NCBI GenBank assembly: GCA_026636295.1
Contig: CP089450.1
Span: 620,001-684,000, forward strand
Length of the DNA stretch: 64,000 nucleotides
From: Medakamo hakoo
Taxonomy: Eukaryota; Chlorophyta; Trebouxiophyceae; Coccomyxaceae
Direction: 5' to 3'
Each line of letters begins with the position of its first letter. Positions within the stretch are counted from its first letter, which is position 1. The notes beneath the pieces were generated by a model that did not search any database, had not been told where the DNA came from, and saw only the letters and a program-made list of their open reading frames with translations. Of this stretch, positions 21,809-32,793 are shown one piece after another. Position numbers and translations under genes: made by a program.

Positions 21809-24603
21809 TCAAGCCGGCGACGACCGGCGCCGTTTGGCCGCCGGCGCCACGCCGCCGACCGCGTCATCGTCGTCCGCGCCAACGGCCGCGCCACCCGCCG
21901 TCGTGGCCGTCGTCCGACCGGGGCCGGGCGCGGACCCGCCGTCGCCGTGCTCGGTGGCCGTGGGCGTGGGCGTCGACGGCTGGGCGGCCGCGGCCGCGGC
22001 CGCCGCAGCCGCGGCCGCGCCGTTGCAGTCGGCCAGGGCCCGCCGCAACGCCGCGGCCGCCGCCGCCGTCGCCGCGCCCGACGAAGACGCTTCCAACGCG
22101 GCCGCCTCGGCTGCGACGCGGTCGCGCAAGGCGGCCAGGGCGGCGGCGGCCGACGCCGTGGCCGCGCGCGCGGCCGCCGCCACCCCGGCCAGGCGGTGCG
22201 CTTCCGCCCGCAAGTCTCCATTGGCGACGGCCGCCGCCCGGGCTTCGGACCGGGCGGCCGCCGCTTCGGCGCGGGCGGTGCGCTCCGCGGCGGCGGCGGC
22301 CAAGGCGCGGGACGCGGCGTCGGCGAGCTCACCCTCCGCGCGCGCCGCGCGCGCGGCCGCGGCCTGGGCAGCGGCGCGCGCCCGGGCCGCCGCGCCCATC
22401 GCCGTCAGGTCGGCCGCAGACGCCTGGCGTTCCGCGAGCGGAGCAGGCGCGGCGGCCGCGCCGCCGGCGGCGGCCGCGCCGCCCAGGCGGCCGCGGGCGC
22501 AGCGGCGGGGCGACGCGCCCTCGTCGTCCGAGAGCGACCCGCCCGACCCGCCGTCCCCCGGCGACGCGGCCGCGCCCGCCGCGGCCGCCGCGTCGGCAAA
22601 GGCCGAGGCGGGGGACGCGGGCGGGCGGCGGGGCGTCTGGTGAGCCACGGCCGCCGATTCCACGGGCGGCTCGCCCACGGATTTGGCCGCGGCGGGCGGC
22701 GCGACGACGGTCGTGGCGCCGCCGGCGCCCACCTCCCCGCCGCCGCCGCCGCCGGCCACGGCGCCTTCCTCGTCGCCCGTCGCCGTCGCGGCCAGCAGGG
22801 CGCCGAACCGGCGGTCGGACGGGGAGCGGGACAGGGACTTGGCGTTGGCGGGCGCGGCGCCGGAGCCGGCGCGGGCGGGCGAGCCGGACGCGGGCGGCGG
22901 CGGGCCGGGCGGCGACGCGGCCGCGCCACCGGCCGCGCCGCAGCTGGGCGAGGCCGCGGCCGCGGCCGCGCCCACCGCGCCGGCGGCGGTCGCCGCGCCC
23001 GTCGCCCCGCCCGCCACGGCGGTGGACGGCGCGGTGGACGGCGCGGACCCGGGCCCCGGCGGCAGCGGGTCGGCGGGCGCGGGCGTCGGCGCCGACGCCG
23101 GCCGGGACACGGCCGCCGTCGCCGGCCGGCCGCCGCCGCCCGCGGCCACGGCCGCGGCGTGCGCCGTCCCGCACGTGCACTCGTCCGGCCCCGCCGCCAC
23201 GCGCACCGTCCCCTCCCCGCACTTGACGTCGATGACCTCCACGTCCACCAGCCCCGGGCAGTGGCCCAGCGCGGCCAAGTCGTACCGCACGACGGTCGCC
23301 AGGTACTGGTCGTCGCCGCCGTACCGGTTGCGGTCCAGGTTGGTGGAGTACGACCCGCCCGCGCCGTCGGACAGGGCGGTGCGCCGCAGGTCGTCCGGGA
23401 CGCGGTGCGTGCCCGCGCCCAGCTCCACGACTTTCGTGCGCCGCGTGTTGGCCGCGAGGATGGCGAGAATGTTCCGCGCGCCGGCCGGGCCGCCCTCCGC
23501 GGCGAACAGGGTGGAGAGGACCTGTGGGGGGGCGTGCGTTGTTTTGAGGTTTTGGGGTGGGGGACCGGGTGAGCGTTGTGCGGGTGCGGTGCCGGAGGGG
23601 AGGGAGGTGGGGGGTGGCCAGGCGTGGGCGCGCCCGCCGACAGCTGCGGCAACGCCTCCGACCCTCTCGTGCGCGGCCGGAGCCTCCGCTCGCGCGCGCG
23701 GCCCCCCTTCTTCCGATCGCGCGCCAGCGCGGCACCGAAAACGGCGCCTTCGCTTCCAAGTCTTTCCACTATGGCCTGGATCTAGACGTCGCGGAGCACA
23801 AGGGGGCAGTGGCAGCCGCGTCGGCGGCCGCCCGCCGCGCTGGCGGCCGTCGGAAAACGCATTCCCTGCGCACCTGGAGGAAAGCGGTCGTCACACTCGC
23901 GCACGCGTCGGTCTCGGTGGGGAGGCCCGCCGGGGGCGGGCCAGCCCAGTGCTCCCACCGGAAGTGCGCCTTGTACCTGGAGGGCGAAAGGGTGTGGCGG
24001 CAGGGGTGGGCGGAGCGTGAGAACGCGGGAAGGGGGAGGGTCAGCGCCCTCCTCGCGCCGTTTCCTTCGTCCCCAGAGGAGGGAATGGTCGCGCGCGAAT
24101 CAGGGCGCGTCGTGACGCGCGGTCGCGGCGTCCTCCCCTCCCTCCGACACTCACAAAAGCTGGTTGTTCGTGGGACGCGTGCGCAGCTTGCCGGCGCCGC
24201 CGCCGGAGGCCGTGGCCGCGCCGGAGGAAAGGCCGTACTCGGACGTGAACAAGCTGCGCGCGCCCGCCGACCGGGAGTGCCGCGGCGGCAGGCCGTCAGC
24301 GCCCGCCGCTGCGGCCAGGACGCGGGCAGACACGCGCGTCGCGCCGGCGGGGACGTCGGCGTCGAACGACCGCCGAGGCGCCGGCGGCCGCCCCGCGGAC
24401 GACGGAAAGTGCGGCGGCGGCGCGCTCGCCGGGCGGGCCGGCAGCGACGCCGGCAAGTCGGACGGAAAGGATTCCGCGTCCAGGGCCGCCCGGCGCGGCG
24501 CTTTCTTACGGCGGTTGGACCCGTGCGATACGCCGCCGTGGGAGACCGCGCCGTGCGACACGCCTTCCCCACCGCTGGACGCGGCGGAGAGGGGCGGGCG
24601 CAT
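21809..24603 (-). CDS. Uncharacterised 754-residue protein with coiled coil and C-terminal NLS
   Basis: Not recognised. Exons 24603-24155, 23976-23874, 23521-21809 join in frame (introns GTGAGT...CAG and GTGCGC...CAG). The head has a repeated VSHG motif, basic RRKK and Pro/Ser-rich disorder. The only compositionally normal domain spans about residues 145-290: NNQLLYKAHFRWEHW, FLQVLSTLFAAEGG, NILAILAANTRRTKVVELG, YSTNLDRNRYGGDDQYLATV, and CPGLVDVEVIDVKCG; it ends at ECTCGTAH. The rest is Ala/Gly/Pro-rich, then a long Ala/Arg/Glu helix (about residues 530-690, ARAAAQAAAARAARAEGEL) predicted as coiled coil, and an acidic patch followed by KRRRSSP, a nuclear-signal-like terminus. Probably nuclear. 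The splice model rests on frame continuity and consensus sites. Confidence 0.6.
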
Positions 24604-25218
24604 TGCAAAACAAAAGCGGCGCTGCCTTTCCTGTTTTGTTTCGAGCCCACAGCGACCGGGGCCCGCCCTCCGCTACTCTTCGCCAGCCACGCGACGGCGC
24701 GTGCGCGTGTGCTGGCTTGGAGTGGGGTGGAGGAGCGGACTGGCCGAGGGGAGGGTTGGGTGTGCCCGGGTGGAGGAGGAGGGATAGGAGAGTGAGCCCG
24801 GCCGCGCGCGCGGCGCGCTCCGTGGTCTCTGGTCCAAGAGAGCTCTGCCTTGCTAGCCCCGCCCCGCCCTCTCCCCACGCCTCCCCTCCCTCCCAGCGAC
24901 TGATCCCGCTCGCTCTCTCTCCATTTCTTTTTCCTTCTTCCTCGCCGCCGCCGCTCCCCACGCCCTTCGCTGCCGAGCGGTCGGCCAAACCAGAACCGCA
25001 AGCGACCTGCCCCCCTCTCAGAGAGGGGGGCAGGTCGCTTGCCACGCGCGCCGGGGCCCTCGCCACACCCCTCCTCCTCGCGGCAAACGCGCGAGCACAC
25101 GGCCCCGGGCTCGTCCCGCCCGGCACCTCTCCTGGCACCTATCTCAGAACCTCTCGCCTCCTCCGTTTTTTCTTCGTCTAACAAAAAAAGTGCGCTCCAT
25201 CCCATCCTCAACCACTCC
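24604..25218. other. 615-bp gap containing a 45-nt palindrome
   Basis: Between the BRWD stop and the next minus-strand start codon. Mostly C/T-rich on plus (24880-24960). No coding region supported. Must contain the BRWD 3' UTR and the promoter of the 754-residue protein; the palindrome at 24998-25042 is its notable content. Confidence 0.6.
24998..25042. repeat. Perfect 22-bp-arm inverted repeat, 1-nt loop
   Basis: Left arm begins GCAAGCGACCTG and ends CCCCCCTCTC (24998-25019), spacer A at 25020, right arm GAGAGGGGGG... to 25042 is its exact reverse complement. Lies 176 nt past the BRWD stop. Confidence 0.95.
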
Positions 25219-28200
25219 CTACCGCCGCCCCGCCGCCCGGGGCAAGCGCACGCGCAGCCCCGTCCCGCCACCACCGCCGCCGCTGCGCTGTGGCCGTTGG
25301 TGCTGCTGCTGCTGTTGCTGCAACGCCTGCGTGCGGCGCGCCCGCCCGCGCGGAGGCGCGCCCCCGCCCTCCTCCCCTTCCCCCGCGCCCGCCGCCCGGG
25401 CCAGGGCCGCCGCGACTTCCCGCGCCGCGGCCGCGATGTCCGAGTCGTCGCCGTTGAAGGCGGCCGCGTTGGACGCGATCAGCGCGCCGTCCGCCGCCAG
25501 GGCCGCCGGGCTCCTGTACCAGCCGGCCGCGAGGCGGACGCCCACCTCGGCCAGGGACAGCGGCACCGGGATGGCCGCCGTGTACGCGACGGCCGTGCGG
25601 TGGGACAGGCGTGCGCCGGCCGCGGCCGCGGCGACGGCGCTGCCCGGCCCGGGCGCGAAGCGGGCGCCCGGGCCCGGCGCGTACGCGAAGGCGGCGTATC
25701 TCCCGTCCGCCAGCAGCGCGTCGACGGCCGCCCGCCCGGCCTGCGCGACGGGCGGCGGCAGGGCTGGCAGCGCCGCCCGCACGTCCGCGAGGCTGGTCCC
25801 CGGCCGCCACAGCTCCCAGGTCGACAGGCTGGCCGGCGGGTCGTCGCCGTCGCCGTCCCAGGCCACGCGGAAGCGTTCCCACCCGCCGCGCGGCGCGGCG
25901 GCGGCCGCGTCGTCCGCCACGATGACGCCGCCCCAAAACCGGCCGGCGTCCGGGCCGGACCCCGGCTCGTCGTACCAGACGGCGACGCGGTCGCCCAGCG
26001 CCCAACCTGCGGACGCGGCGGCGTCGTACCGGGCCCGGTGGACGATGAAGTCGCCACACTCGGCGGCCGGGTCGGGCAGGGGGACGCTCACCTCCTGGCC
26101 GTCGGACGGCCCGCCCTCCAGCCGCAACGCCGCGGCCGCGGCCGTCGTGCCCAGCGCGTTGTGGGCGCGATCGGGCGCCGGGATGGAGTAGGTGACGCCG
26201 ACGACGAGGGCGGGCTGGGCGGGCAGGGTGGGCGGGAGGTGGGGCCGGCGCAGGGGCGCGCGCGCGCCAGGCGCGGCCGCGGCCGCCGTCGCCGCCTCCC
26301 AGCCCGCCCGGATGAAGACGACGGCGTCGCCGACTTGCGGGATGTACGAGCCGGCGGGCGCGGCGAACGCGGCGGCGAAACCCAGCCAGGCGTACGCGTC
26401 GGGCGGGCGGGGGGCCGTGAGCGCGCCGCTCCACCGGCGCGGGGCCGGCCGCGGCGAGTGTCCGTCGTCGTCTTCCTCTCCTTCGGACCAGGACGGCGAT
26501 GGAGACGCCGGCCGGCGCCCGACCCGGCGCCGCAGCCGCGGGCCGCGGTCGGAGGAGGAGGACCGGCCCCGGCGGCGGGCGCGGCGGCGGCGGCGGGCGC
26601 GCGCGCCCCGGCCGCCGCCCTCCCCACTGCTGCTGCTGCTGAAGTCGGTGGCCGGGGTGGAGGACGGGGACGACGAAAACTCGCCCTCCTCTTCTTCCGA
26701 CCGGGCACGGCCGCGGCGACCGCGGCGGCGTGGAGGCGAGCCGCCGCGGGGTGAGGCCCTGAAATCGTCGTCGTCGTCGTCGCCGTCGCCGTCGTCGTCG
26801 TCCTCATCGTCGTCGGAGGAGGACGGCGGCGTGCGCACGCCAATCGCAAAATCGCTGTCCAGGAGGCTGCCGTCGTCGTCGCCGTCGACGTCGCTGTCGG
26901 ACAAGACGATGATGGGGTCAGAAGGCGAGCGCCGGCCAGAGCGCCGGGGCACGCCGTCGCCCCCGCCGCCGTCTTCGCCGTCGCTCGCCCACGCAAACGC
27001 CAGGCCGGCCGCTCCCACGCCCGCTTCCAGCATGCGGGCCGGGATGGCGGGCGGGTCGGCGTCGAGGAGGGCGGCTTCCGCGTCGGCCAGCTCGGCGGCC
27101 GAGTCGTCGTCGGATGAGTGGCCGCCCGCCGCCCCGCGCCGCCCGCCGCCGCCGCCGCCGCCGACCGCCGCGCGCGCGGCCGCAGCGCGCGCGGCCGCCG
27201 CGGCCGCGATCGCCGCCTCCGACCGCGCAAACCGGACTTCGGCCCGGCGGACGGCGGCGGCGATGGCGCCGTCCCCGCCGCCGTCTTCAGTCGCAAGCCA
27301 GGCGGCGGCGGTCAGCGTGGGCGGCGCGGCCCGGGCGGCGCGGGGCAGGGCCCACGCGGGCCGCGGCGGCGCGCCCTCCGCCTCCACGCGCGCGGCCCAG
27401 GCCGGCAGCTCGCTCAGGCGCCGGGCCCGGGCGGCGGCCACGTACGGCCGCGGGTACTCCCCGCCCAGGTAATCGACGAGCGTGACGTCCATCTCGTCGG
27501 CAATCCAGGGCGGCGCGCCCGTGCGGGCGTCCAGGACGAAGGACGGCCCGCTCGCGGCCACCAGGGGGCCGATGACATCGAGCATCTCGGCCCGCCAGGC
27601 CAAGCCGGCGGGCAGGTTGTCGAGGGCGGCCGGGCCGCGGGCCAGGCGGTCGTAATCCCGGGACAGGAACTGGTCGTACCGGGCGCGGGCGATGGCCGGC
27701 GACGGCGGGCCCGAATCGAAGGCGTGCCACTGGCCGCCGACGTCCGACAGGGCAAAGCCGCACCCGCCGGGCGCCCAGTGCCCGTCGACGATGGGGATGG
27801 CGTCCGGCCACACGCCGCCCGGGGCCGGGTACGCAGACCGCGTCGACCAGGTGCGGAGCGGGGGCGACGCCGACGGCCGGCGGCGGTCCAGGGCCCACAG
27901 CGCGGCCGTGCCGTCGTAGCTGGCCGTCAGGACGAGCGCCGGGTCGGCCGGGTGGGGCTCCAGCACGTGGACGGGTCCCACGTGGTGGCCGGCCAGCACG
28001 CCCGCGGCCGCCCCGGTGCGCCCGCACCAGGCGTGGACAGTGCCGTCGGACCCGGCGGCCAGGACGGCAGCGTCGTCGGCCGTCCATGCGACTTGGGTGA
28101 CGCCCGGAGATGGGGGGTCGGCCGCGCGGGGGCGCCCCCGCGCGGCCAGCCGGGCGGGGGCGGCCGGCCGGGCGTCCAGGGCCGGGCCGGCTTCCCAGGT

Positions 28201-30164
28201 CGGCGCGGCGCGGGCCGACGGCCCCTTGCGCAAGTGAAACAGGCGGACCCACCCGTCCTTGGCCGACGCGGCCAGGGACGCGCCGCCGTGCGAAAACTGG
28301 ACAAGCATGACGGGGGACGGCCCGCCCTCACCACCCACACTCCCCCCGCAGGCCAGGCGGACCAGCTCCGTCGGCGGGCGGCGGGCGGCCAGGGCGGCCA
28401 GGTCTTTGTCTAGCGGCGGCGGGGGCGGCGGTGGGAGGCGCCCCACGCCCGCCGTCGGCTCGTAAAAGCCCGCGCCCGGGCGGCGGGTCGCGCCGCCCGC
28501 ATCCGGCCCGCCCGCGCCCGCCCACCACTCGTCCGGCAGCGACCACAGGTACACGTGCCCGTCCTCCGACCCGGCGACGAGCGCGTCACCGCGTGGTGAG
28601 AAGCCGCAGACCATGATGCCCCGCGGCTGTTGGGGCGGCGGCGGCGGCTGGGGTGGTGGAGGGGCGGCGCCGCCGTCTGCGTGGCGGGCGTCGACGTCCA
28701 TGCCGCCGCCCTCGCCCTCGCCTGCACCCCCGCCGCCCCGGCCGTGGCGGCGGCGGCCGCGGTCCGCGCGGCGGGCGGCTTCGGCGGCGGCGGCGGCCGC
28801 GCCGCGCGTCGCCCGGGCGGGCGACGCGTCGTTGGAGCGCAGGCCCGCCCGCCGCACAGGCGCACCGCCGCGCCGTCCGCCGTCGCCCTCCTCATCGCTG
28901 CTGGCCGCCGCGCCCAGGCGGACGGGCCGGCGGACAATCCGCCGGTCGCGGCGGCCAGGCCCGAATTCAGGCCCGGGCGTCAGCACGACCAGCGCGCGCC
29001 GCGGCTCGGCAAACGCGAGCATGTGGACGCGGGCCGGCCCCACGGGGTCGGGCGGGGCGGACCGGTCGCCGCCGTCCCACAGGCGGACGGACCCGTCAAA
29101 GGACGAGGAAATGAGGACGCCCGCCTGGCCCGCCGGCGTGCGCGCGGGCGCGTACTCGACAAACGTGACGGCGGCGGTGTGACCGACCATGACGGCGACG
29201 GGCGAACCCCGCCCGCCGCACGCGGCAGACGTGGCGCGGCGGGTATCATGGCCGACGGCGCGGTGCGGCCGCACCCGCCACACGCGCACCTCGCCGTCGC
29301 AGGACCCGGACGCGACCAGGCCGCCGTCCGGGTTGACGGCCAGGTCCGTGACTTCCGCGGCGTGGGCCCGGCACGTGGCGATGAGGGACGCCGTGCGCGC
29401 GCCCCACAGCTTCACCAGGCCGTCGTCCGAGCCCGTCACGACCGTCTCGCCGTCGGGCGAGTGGGCGAGGCAGTAGACGGCGTACCGGTGGCCGCGCACG
29501 GTGGAGGCGTGGCGCAGCGCGGACGCGACGGTGGACGGCGGGGCGATGGCGGAGCGGGAGCGGGAGGCGGCGCACAGGTTGCCCGGCCGGGCGGTCGTCA
29601 GCAGCGTCGCCCGGTTTTTGAGCGGGTCTGGCGGCGGGCCGCGGCGCGCGCCGCCCACCGCCAGGCCGCCCCCCGCTTCAAGGAGGGAGTGCAAGCCTGC
29701 ACGCGCAGGCGGGCCCGTCGCCCTCTCCCGCGCCAGGACCCCGCCCAGCAGGTCCGCCAGGGCGGTCGGGCGCAGGGATGGGTGCGATGCCGCCGCGGCC
29801 GCGAGCGTGGGCGGCGCGCGGTCCGGGCCGCCGGTCGGGTCCAGGCGTGGGGGCAGAGGCAACAGGGCGCCGCCCGCCGCTGCATTGGCGGATTCCACGG
29901 CTGCCAGGGCGGCGGGCGCGACGGAGCCGAGGTGGTGGAGGGCGAGGAGCGTGACTTCCCGCGGGTCGATCTCCTGGAGATGGGATGGGATGGATGGATG
30001 GAGGGGGAGGGATGTGAGTGAGGGGGCGCGCCGTCGTGGACGAGTGTGGCGTGCGCGCAAAGCACGCATCAATCCCGTCCCCTCCCTCGCCCACACACCT
30101 GTGGCCGGCCGGAAGGCCCGGCCACCTCTCCGTCCGGCGGAGGCGGGCCGTCTTCTGGCCGCAT
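25219..30164 (-). CDS. BRWD/PHIP-type WD40-bromodomain protein
   Basis: Nuclear chromatin reader; animal relatives act as substrate receptors for CUL4-DDB1. Two exons: 30164-30099 (MRPEDG...GRPQ, 22 codons) and 29973-25219; 1606 residues. N-terminal helical part (EIDPREVTLLALHHLG...PLPPRLDPTG) matches the BRWD head. WD repeats from about residue 140: TVRGHRYAVYCLAHSPDGE, TGSDDGLVKLWG, ASGSCDGEVRVWRV, MVGHTAAVTFVEYAP, SSFDGSVRLWDG, then after a disordered insert VAGSEDGHVYLWSLP, LVQFSHGGASLAAS, VAWTADDAAVLAAGSDGTVHAW, TASYDGTAALWALD and IVDGHWAPGGCGFALSD. A crypto-Tudor-like segment follows (AGSYIPQVGDAVVFIR...VGVTYSIP). One bromodomain near the C-terminus: IPVPLSLAEVGVRLAAGWYR and LIASNAAAFNGDDSDI, with the acetyl-lysine Asn present. 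Tail is basic. Confidence 0.9.
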
Positions 30165-30387
30165 TCCGGGCCAAGAGGAGCGCCGCACGCGTGCAGGGAC
30201 AAACGAATGCGTGTTGGGCCGACGCGAGAGCGGGTGCGCGCTTTGGCGCTCCAGCCACTCGGGCCTCTACCCTATGCACGGCCGGGTGGAGCGTGCGTGC
30301 CAGGAGCTCAGGGCGAGGTGGTGGGTGGCATGGCGAGGTTGGGTGGAGTGGGCGGGCGGGGCGGCGGGGAGAGAACAGAGCAGTGAC

Positions 30388-30412
30388 GCAGAGCATTCAT
30401 GGAATGCTCTGC
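30388..30412 (-). repeat. 3' hairpin after the GPDH gene
   Basis: GCAGAGCATTC, 3-nt loop, GAATGCTCTGC. Perfect 11-bp stem beginning 21 nt beyond the stop codon. Confidence 0.6.
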
Positions 30413-30433
30413 GAATCTCAACCTTCTCCATTG

Positions 30434-32668
30434 TCACACGCCCACCGGCTCCCCCACCCTTCCCGCACCCTCCACCGCCGCCACGCCTTCGACCGGCCCG
30501 ACCTCGCGATACCGCAGAATCGCGTCCGGGCCGACCTCCCCGCGCGTGATGGCGTAGACCGTCGAAAAGAGCGGGAAGTCGGGCGCCCAGCCGCGGGCGG
30601 CCAGGACGGCCGCGACCTCGGCGGCCGTCAGCACGCCCTGGAGGCGTTGGCCGGCCAGCAGCTCGGCTTCCAGCGCGTCAAAACCGGCGGGGCCGACCGG
30701 GACGTCGGCCGCGCCCGCGCTGACGGCGGCGGCGTACGCGGCGGCCACCCGCCGGTTGCGGCCACCGTAGGACGAGGCGATGAGGTCGCCGACGCCGCAC
30801 GCTTCCAGGAAGGTCGCCGTGATGACGGCCGGGTACAGGCGCTGCGAGAACAGGCGCATCTCCTCCAGGCCCGCCCGCAGCACCGTGGCCTTGGTGTTGT
30901 CCACGGCGGCGCCGCTGCCTTGGGCCAGGCCGTCCACAAAGCCGGCGGCCAGGGCGACGACGTTTTTCAGGGTGCCGCACATTTCCACGCCCGCCACGTC
31001 CCCGGTCGGCGTCACGCGGAACGACGGGTTGCCGCCAAACAGGCGCATGAGCACGGCTTCCGCGCCGGGCGACGCGGCGCCGAGCGTGGCTTCCGTCAGG
31101 GCGCCCGCCGCGACCTGCTCCGCCACGTTGGGCCCCATGAGCACGGAGCAGTCGACGCCCAGCTTGGACCGGACGAGGTTGCTGATGAGCTGCGGGCCGT
31201 CCGGCCGGACGCGCATGCCTTTGATGAGCGAGCACGCGACCGCGCCGGGCGCGACGGCGCCCGGGCTGGCCGCCAACTTGTTGCAGATGGACCCAATGAA
31301 CTGGTGGGGCGCGCACAGCAGGATGACGTCCGCGCCGGACACGGCGGCGCCCAGGTCCGGCTCCGCGCGCACGTTGGGCCCCAGGAACGTGCCGGGCAGG
31401 TACTTGACGTTTTCCCCGCGGGCGTTGATGATGGACGACAGCGGGACGCCGTCGACGTCCTCCTCGTGCACCCACATGCGCAGGACCGGGTCAAACTCCT
31501 CGCCCGAGCCCGGGCCCGCCAGGTCGCGCAGGCGGGCCGCGACGATTTTCGCGGCGGCGCACGCCCACGCGCCCGACCCGACCATGGCCACGCGCTTCCG
31601 CGGCAGCGCGTCCGCGAGCGTGGAAAAGGACGACACCGCCCAGTCGGCGCGGGCGATGACGGCCGGGCGGGCGACGACGCCGGTGAAGGCGATGAACGCG
31701 TCCGCGCCGGGCGCGTGCGTGCGCGGCGCGCCGCCCGGCCCACCGGCGGGCGGCGCGCCGACCACCGCCTCCGCGTCCGTCATGCCGTCGCCGACCATGA
31801 CCAGGGAATCGTACGGCCGCGCGGCGCGGATGGACGCGATGGCGGCGGGCTTGCCGCCGTTGCGGGACGTGGGCTCCCGGGCGTCGAAGCCGGCCAGGCG
31901 CGTCGGCGACTCGTCCGTCAGGTAGCCGCTGCCGTCCCCCGCGCCGTCGGACAGCGTCCAGGTCAGGCGATTAGCAAACAGGTTGGCCGGCGGCACGCCC
32001 AGCGCCCGCGCGACGGGCAGCTGCTGCTCGCGCAGGCCGCCGCTGATCAGGAAGACGGCCGTGCCGCGGGCTTGCAGCTTGGCGACCAGCTCCTTGGCGC
32101 CGGGGACGAGGCGGGAGGCCGCCGGGTGGGCGGTGTGCCAGCGCGCCAGGTCGCCGGGCGAGCAGTCCAAGATCTCCAGCCGCTTTTGGAGGGCCACATC
32201 CAGCGGGAGTTCGCCGCCCATGGCGGCCGACGTCAGGGCGGCGATGGCGTCTCCCTTGCCCAGGAACTGGCCGAGGGAGTCCAGCGCGTCGTCCACGCAC
32301 AGCGTGGCGTCGATGTCAAAGGCGACCGCGTCCGCGCGCGCCCAGAGCGACCGGGCATACGCCGGGTTGCGGCCCTCCGCCGGTTCGGCCCCCAGGTCGA
32401 TGGACGTCAGGCCTTCGACCTGGTCTTTCAAGGGTGGGACGTCGCCGGCCGGCGTGGCGCGCGGCGGCGGGGCGCGGAGGAGCGGCGGCGGCCGTGGCGG
32501 TGGTTTCCATGCGCGGAGGAGCGGCGGCGGCGGGGGTGGTTGCGCGCGGCGCGCGGCGCGGAGCTCGCCGAACGAACGACGGCCGCCGGGCGGCGCCGAT
32601 CGGGCTGGGCCCGCGCCCGCTTTCAACGCGTTCAGACGCGTGTGCAGGCCCATGAGGGCTCGGCGCAT
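30434..32668 (-). CDS. SerB-like HAD phosphatase / NAD-glycerol-3-phosphate dehydrogenase fusion
   Basis: Bidomain enzyme known from chlorophytes: the GPDH half reduces DHAP to glycerol-3-phosphate and the HAD half is thought to hydrolyse it to glycerol, for osmoprotection and lipid backbone. Single exon, 744 residues. First about 80 residues are Arg/Ala/Pro-rich without acids (plastid transit-like). HAD domain: nucleophile motif AFDIDATLCVDDAL (Asp118, Asp120), LISGGLREQQLPVARALG, and the metal loop VMVGDGMTDAEAV. GPDH domain: VAMVGSGAWACAAAKIVA (NAD site), SSIINARGENVKYLPGTFLGPNV in pieces, VILLCAPHQFIG, CSLIKGM, SVLMGPNVAEQVA, GVEMCGTLKNVVALAAGFVDGL with catalytic Lys, and the C-terminal G.LIASSYGGRNR. 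The phosphatase motif is DIDAT rather than DVDST. Start codons of this gene and the AAA ATPase are 125 bp apart. Confidence 0.92.
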   Translation of the reverse strand: MRRALMGLHTRLNALKAGAGPARSAPPGGRRSFGELRAARRAQPPPPPPLLRAWKPPPRPPPLLRAPPPRATPAGDVPPLKDQVEGLTSIDLGAEPAEGRNPAYARSLWARADAVAFDIDATLCVDDALDSLGQFLGKGDAIAALTSAAMGGELPLDVALQKRLEILDCSPGDLARWHTAHPAASRLVPGAKELVAKLQARGTAVFLISGGLREQQLPVARALGVPPANLFANRLTWTLSDGAGDGSGYLTDESPTRLAGFDAREPTSRNGGKPAAIASIRAARPYDSLVMVGDGMTDAEAVVGAPPAGGPGGAPRTHAPGADAFIAFTGVVARPAVIARADWAVSSFSTLADALPRKRVAMVGSGAWACAAAKIVAARLRDLAGPGSGEEFDPVLRMWVHEEDVDGVPLSSIINARGENVKYLPGTFLGPNVRAEPDLGAAVSGADVILLCAPHQFIGSICNKLAASPGAVAPGAVACSLIKGMRVRPDGPQLISNLVRSKLGVDCSVLMGPNVAEQVAAGALTEATLGAASPGAEAVLMRLFGGNPSFRVTPTGDVAGVEMCGTLKNVVALAAGFVDGLAQGSGAAVDNTKATVLRAGLEEMRLFSQRLYPAVITATFLEACGVGDLIASSYGGRNRRVAAAYAAAVSAGAADVPVGPAGFDALEAELLAGQRLQGVLTAAEVAAVLAARGWAPDFPLFSTVYAITRGEVGPDAILRYREVGPVEGVAAVEGAGRVGEPVGV

Positions 32669-32793
32669 GGGCTGGCAGAGGCGCGCCCTCTGCTTCTTAC
32701 TTGCGGCAGGGGCGCAAACAAGAAAAGACAAAACAAAACTGATGGGGCGCGGTGTCGCGTCACAGGTGCTTTGTGTGCTAGGACAAAGGCCAA

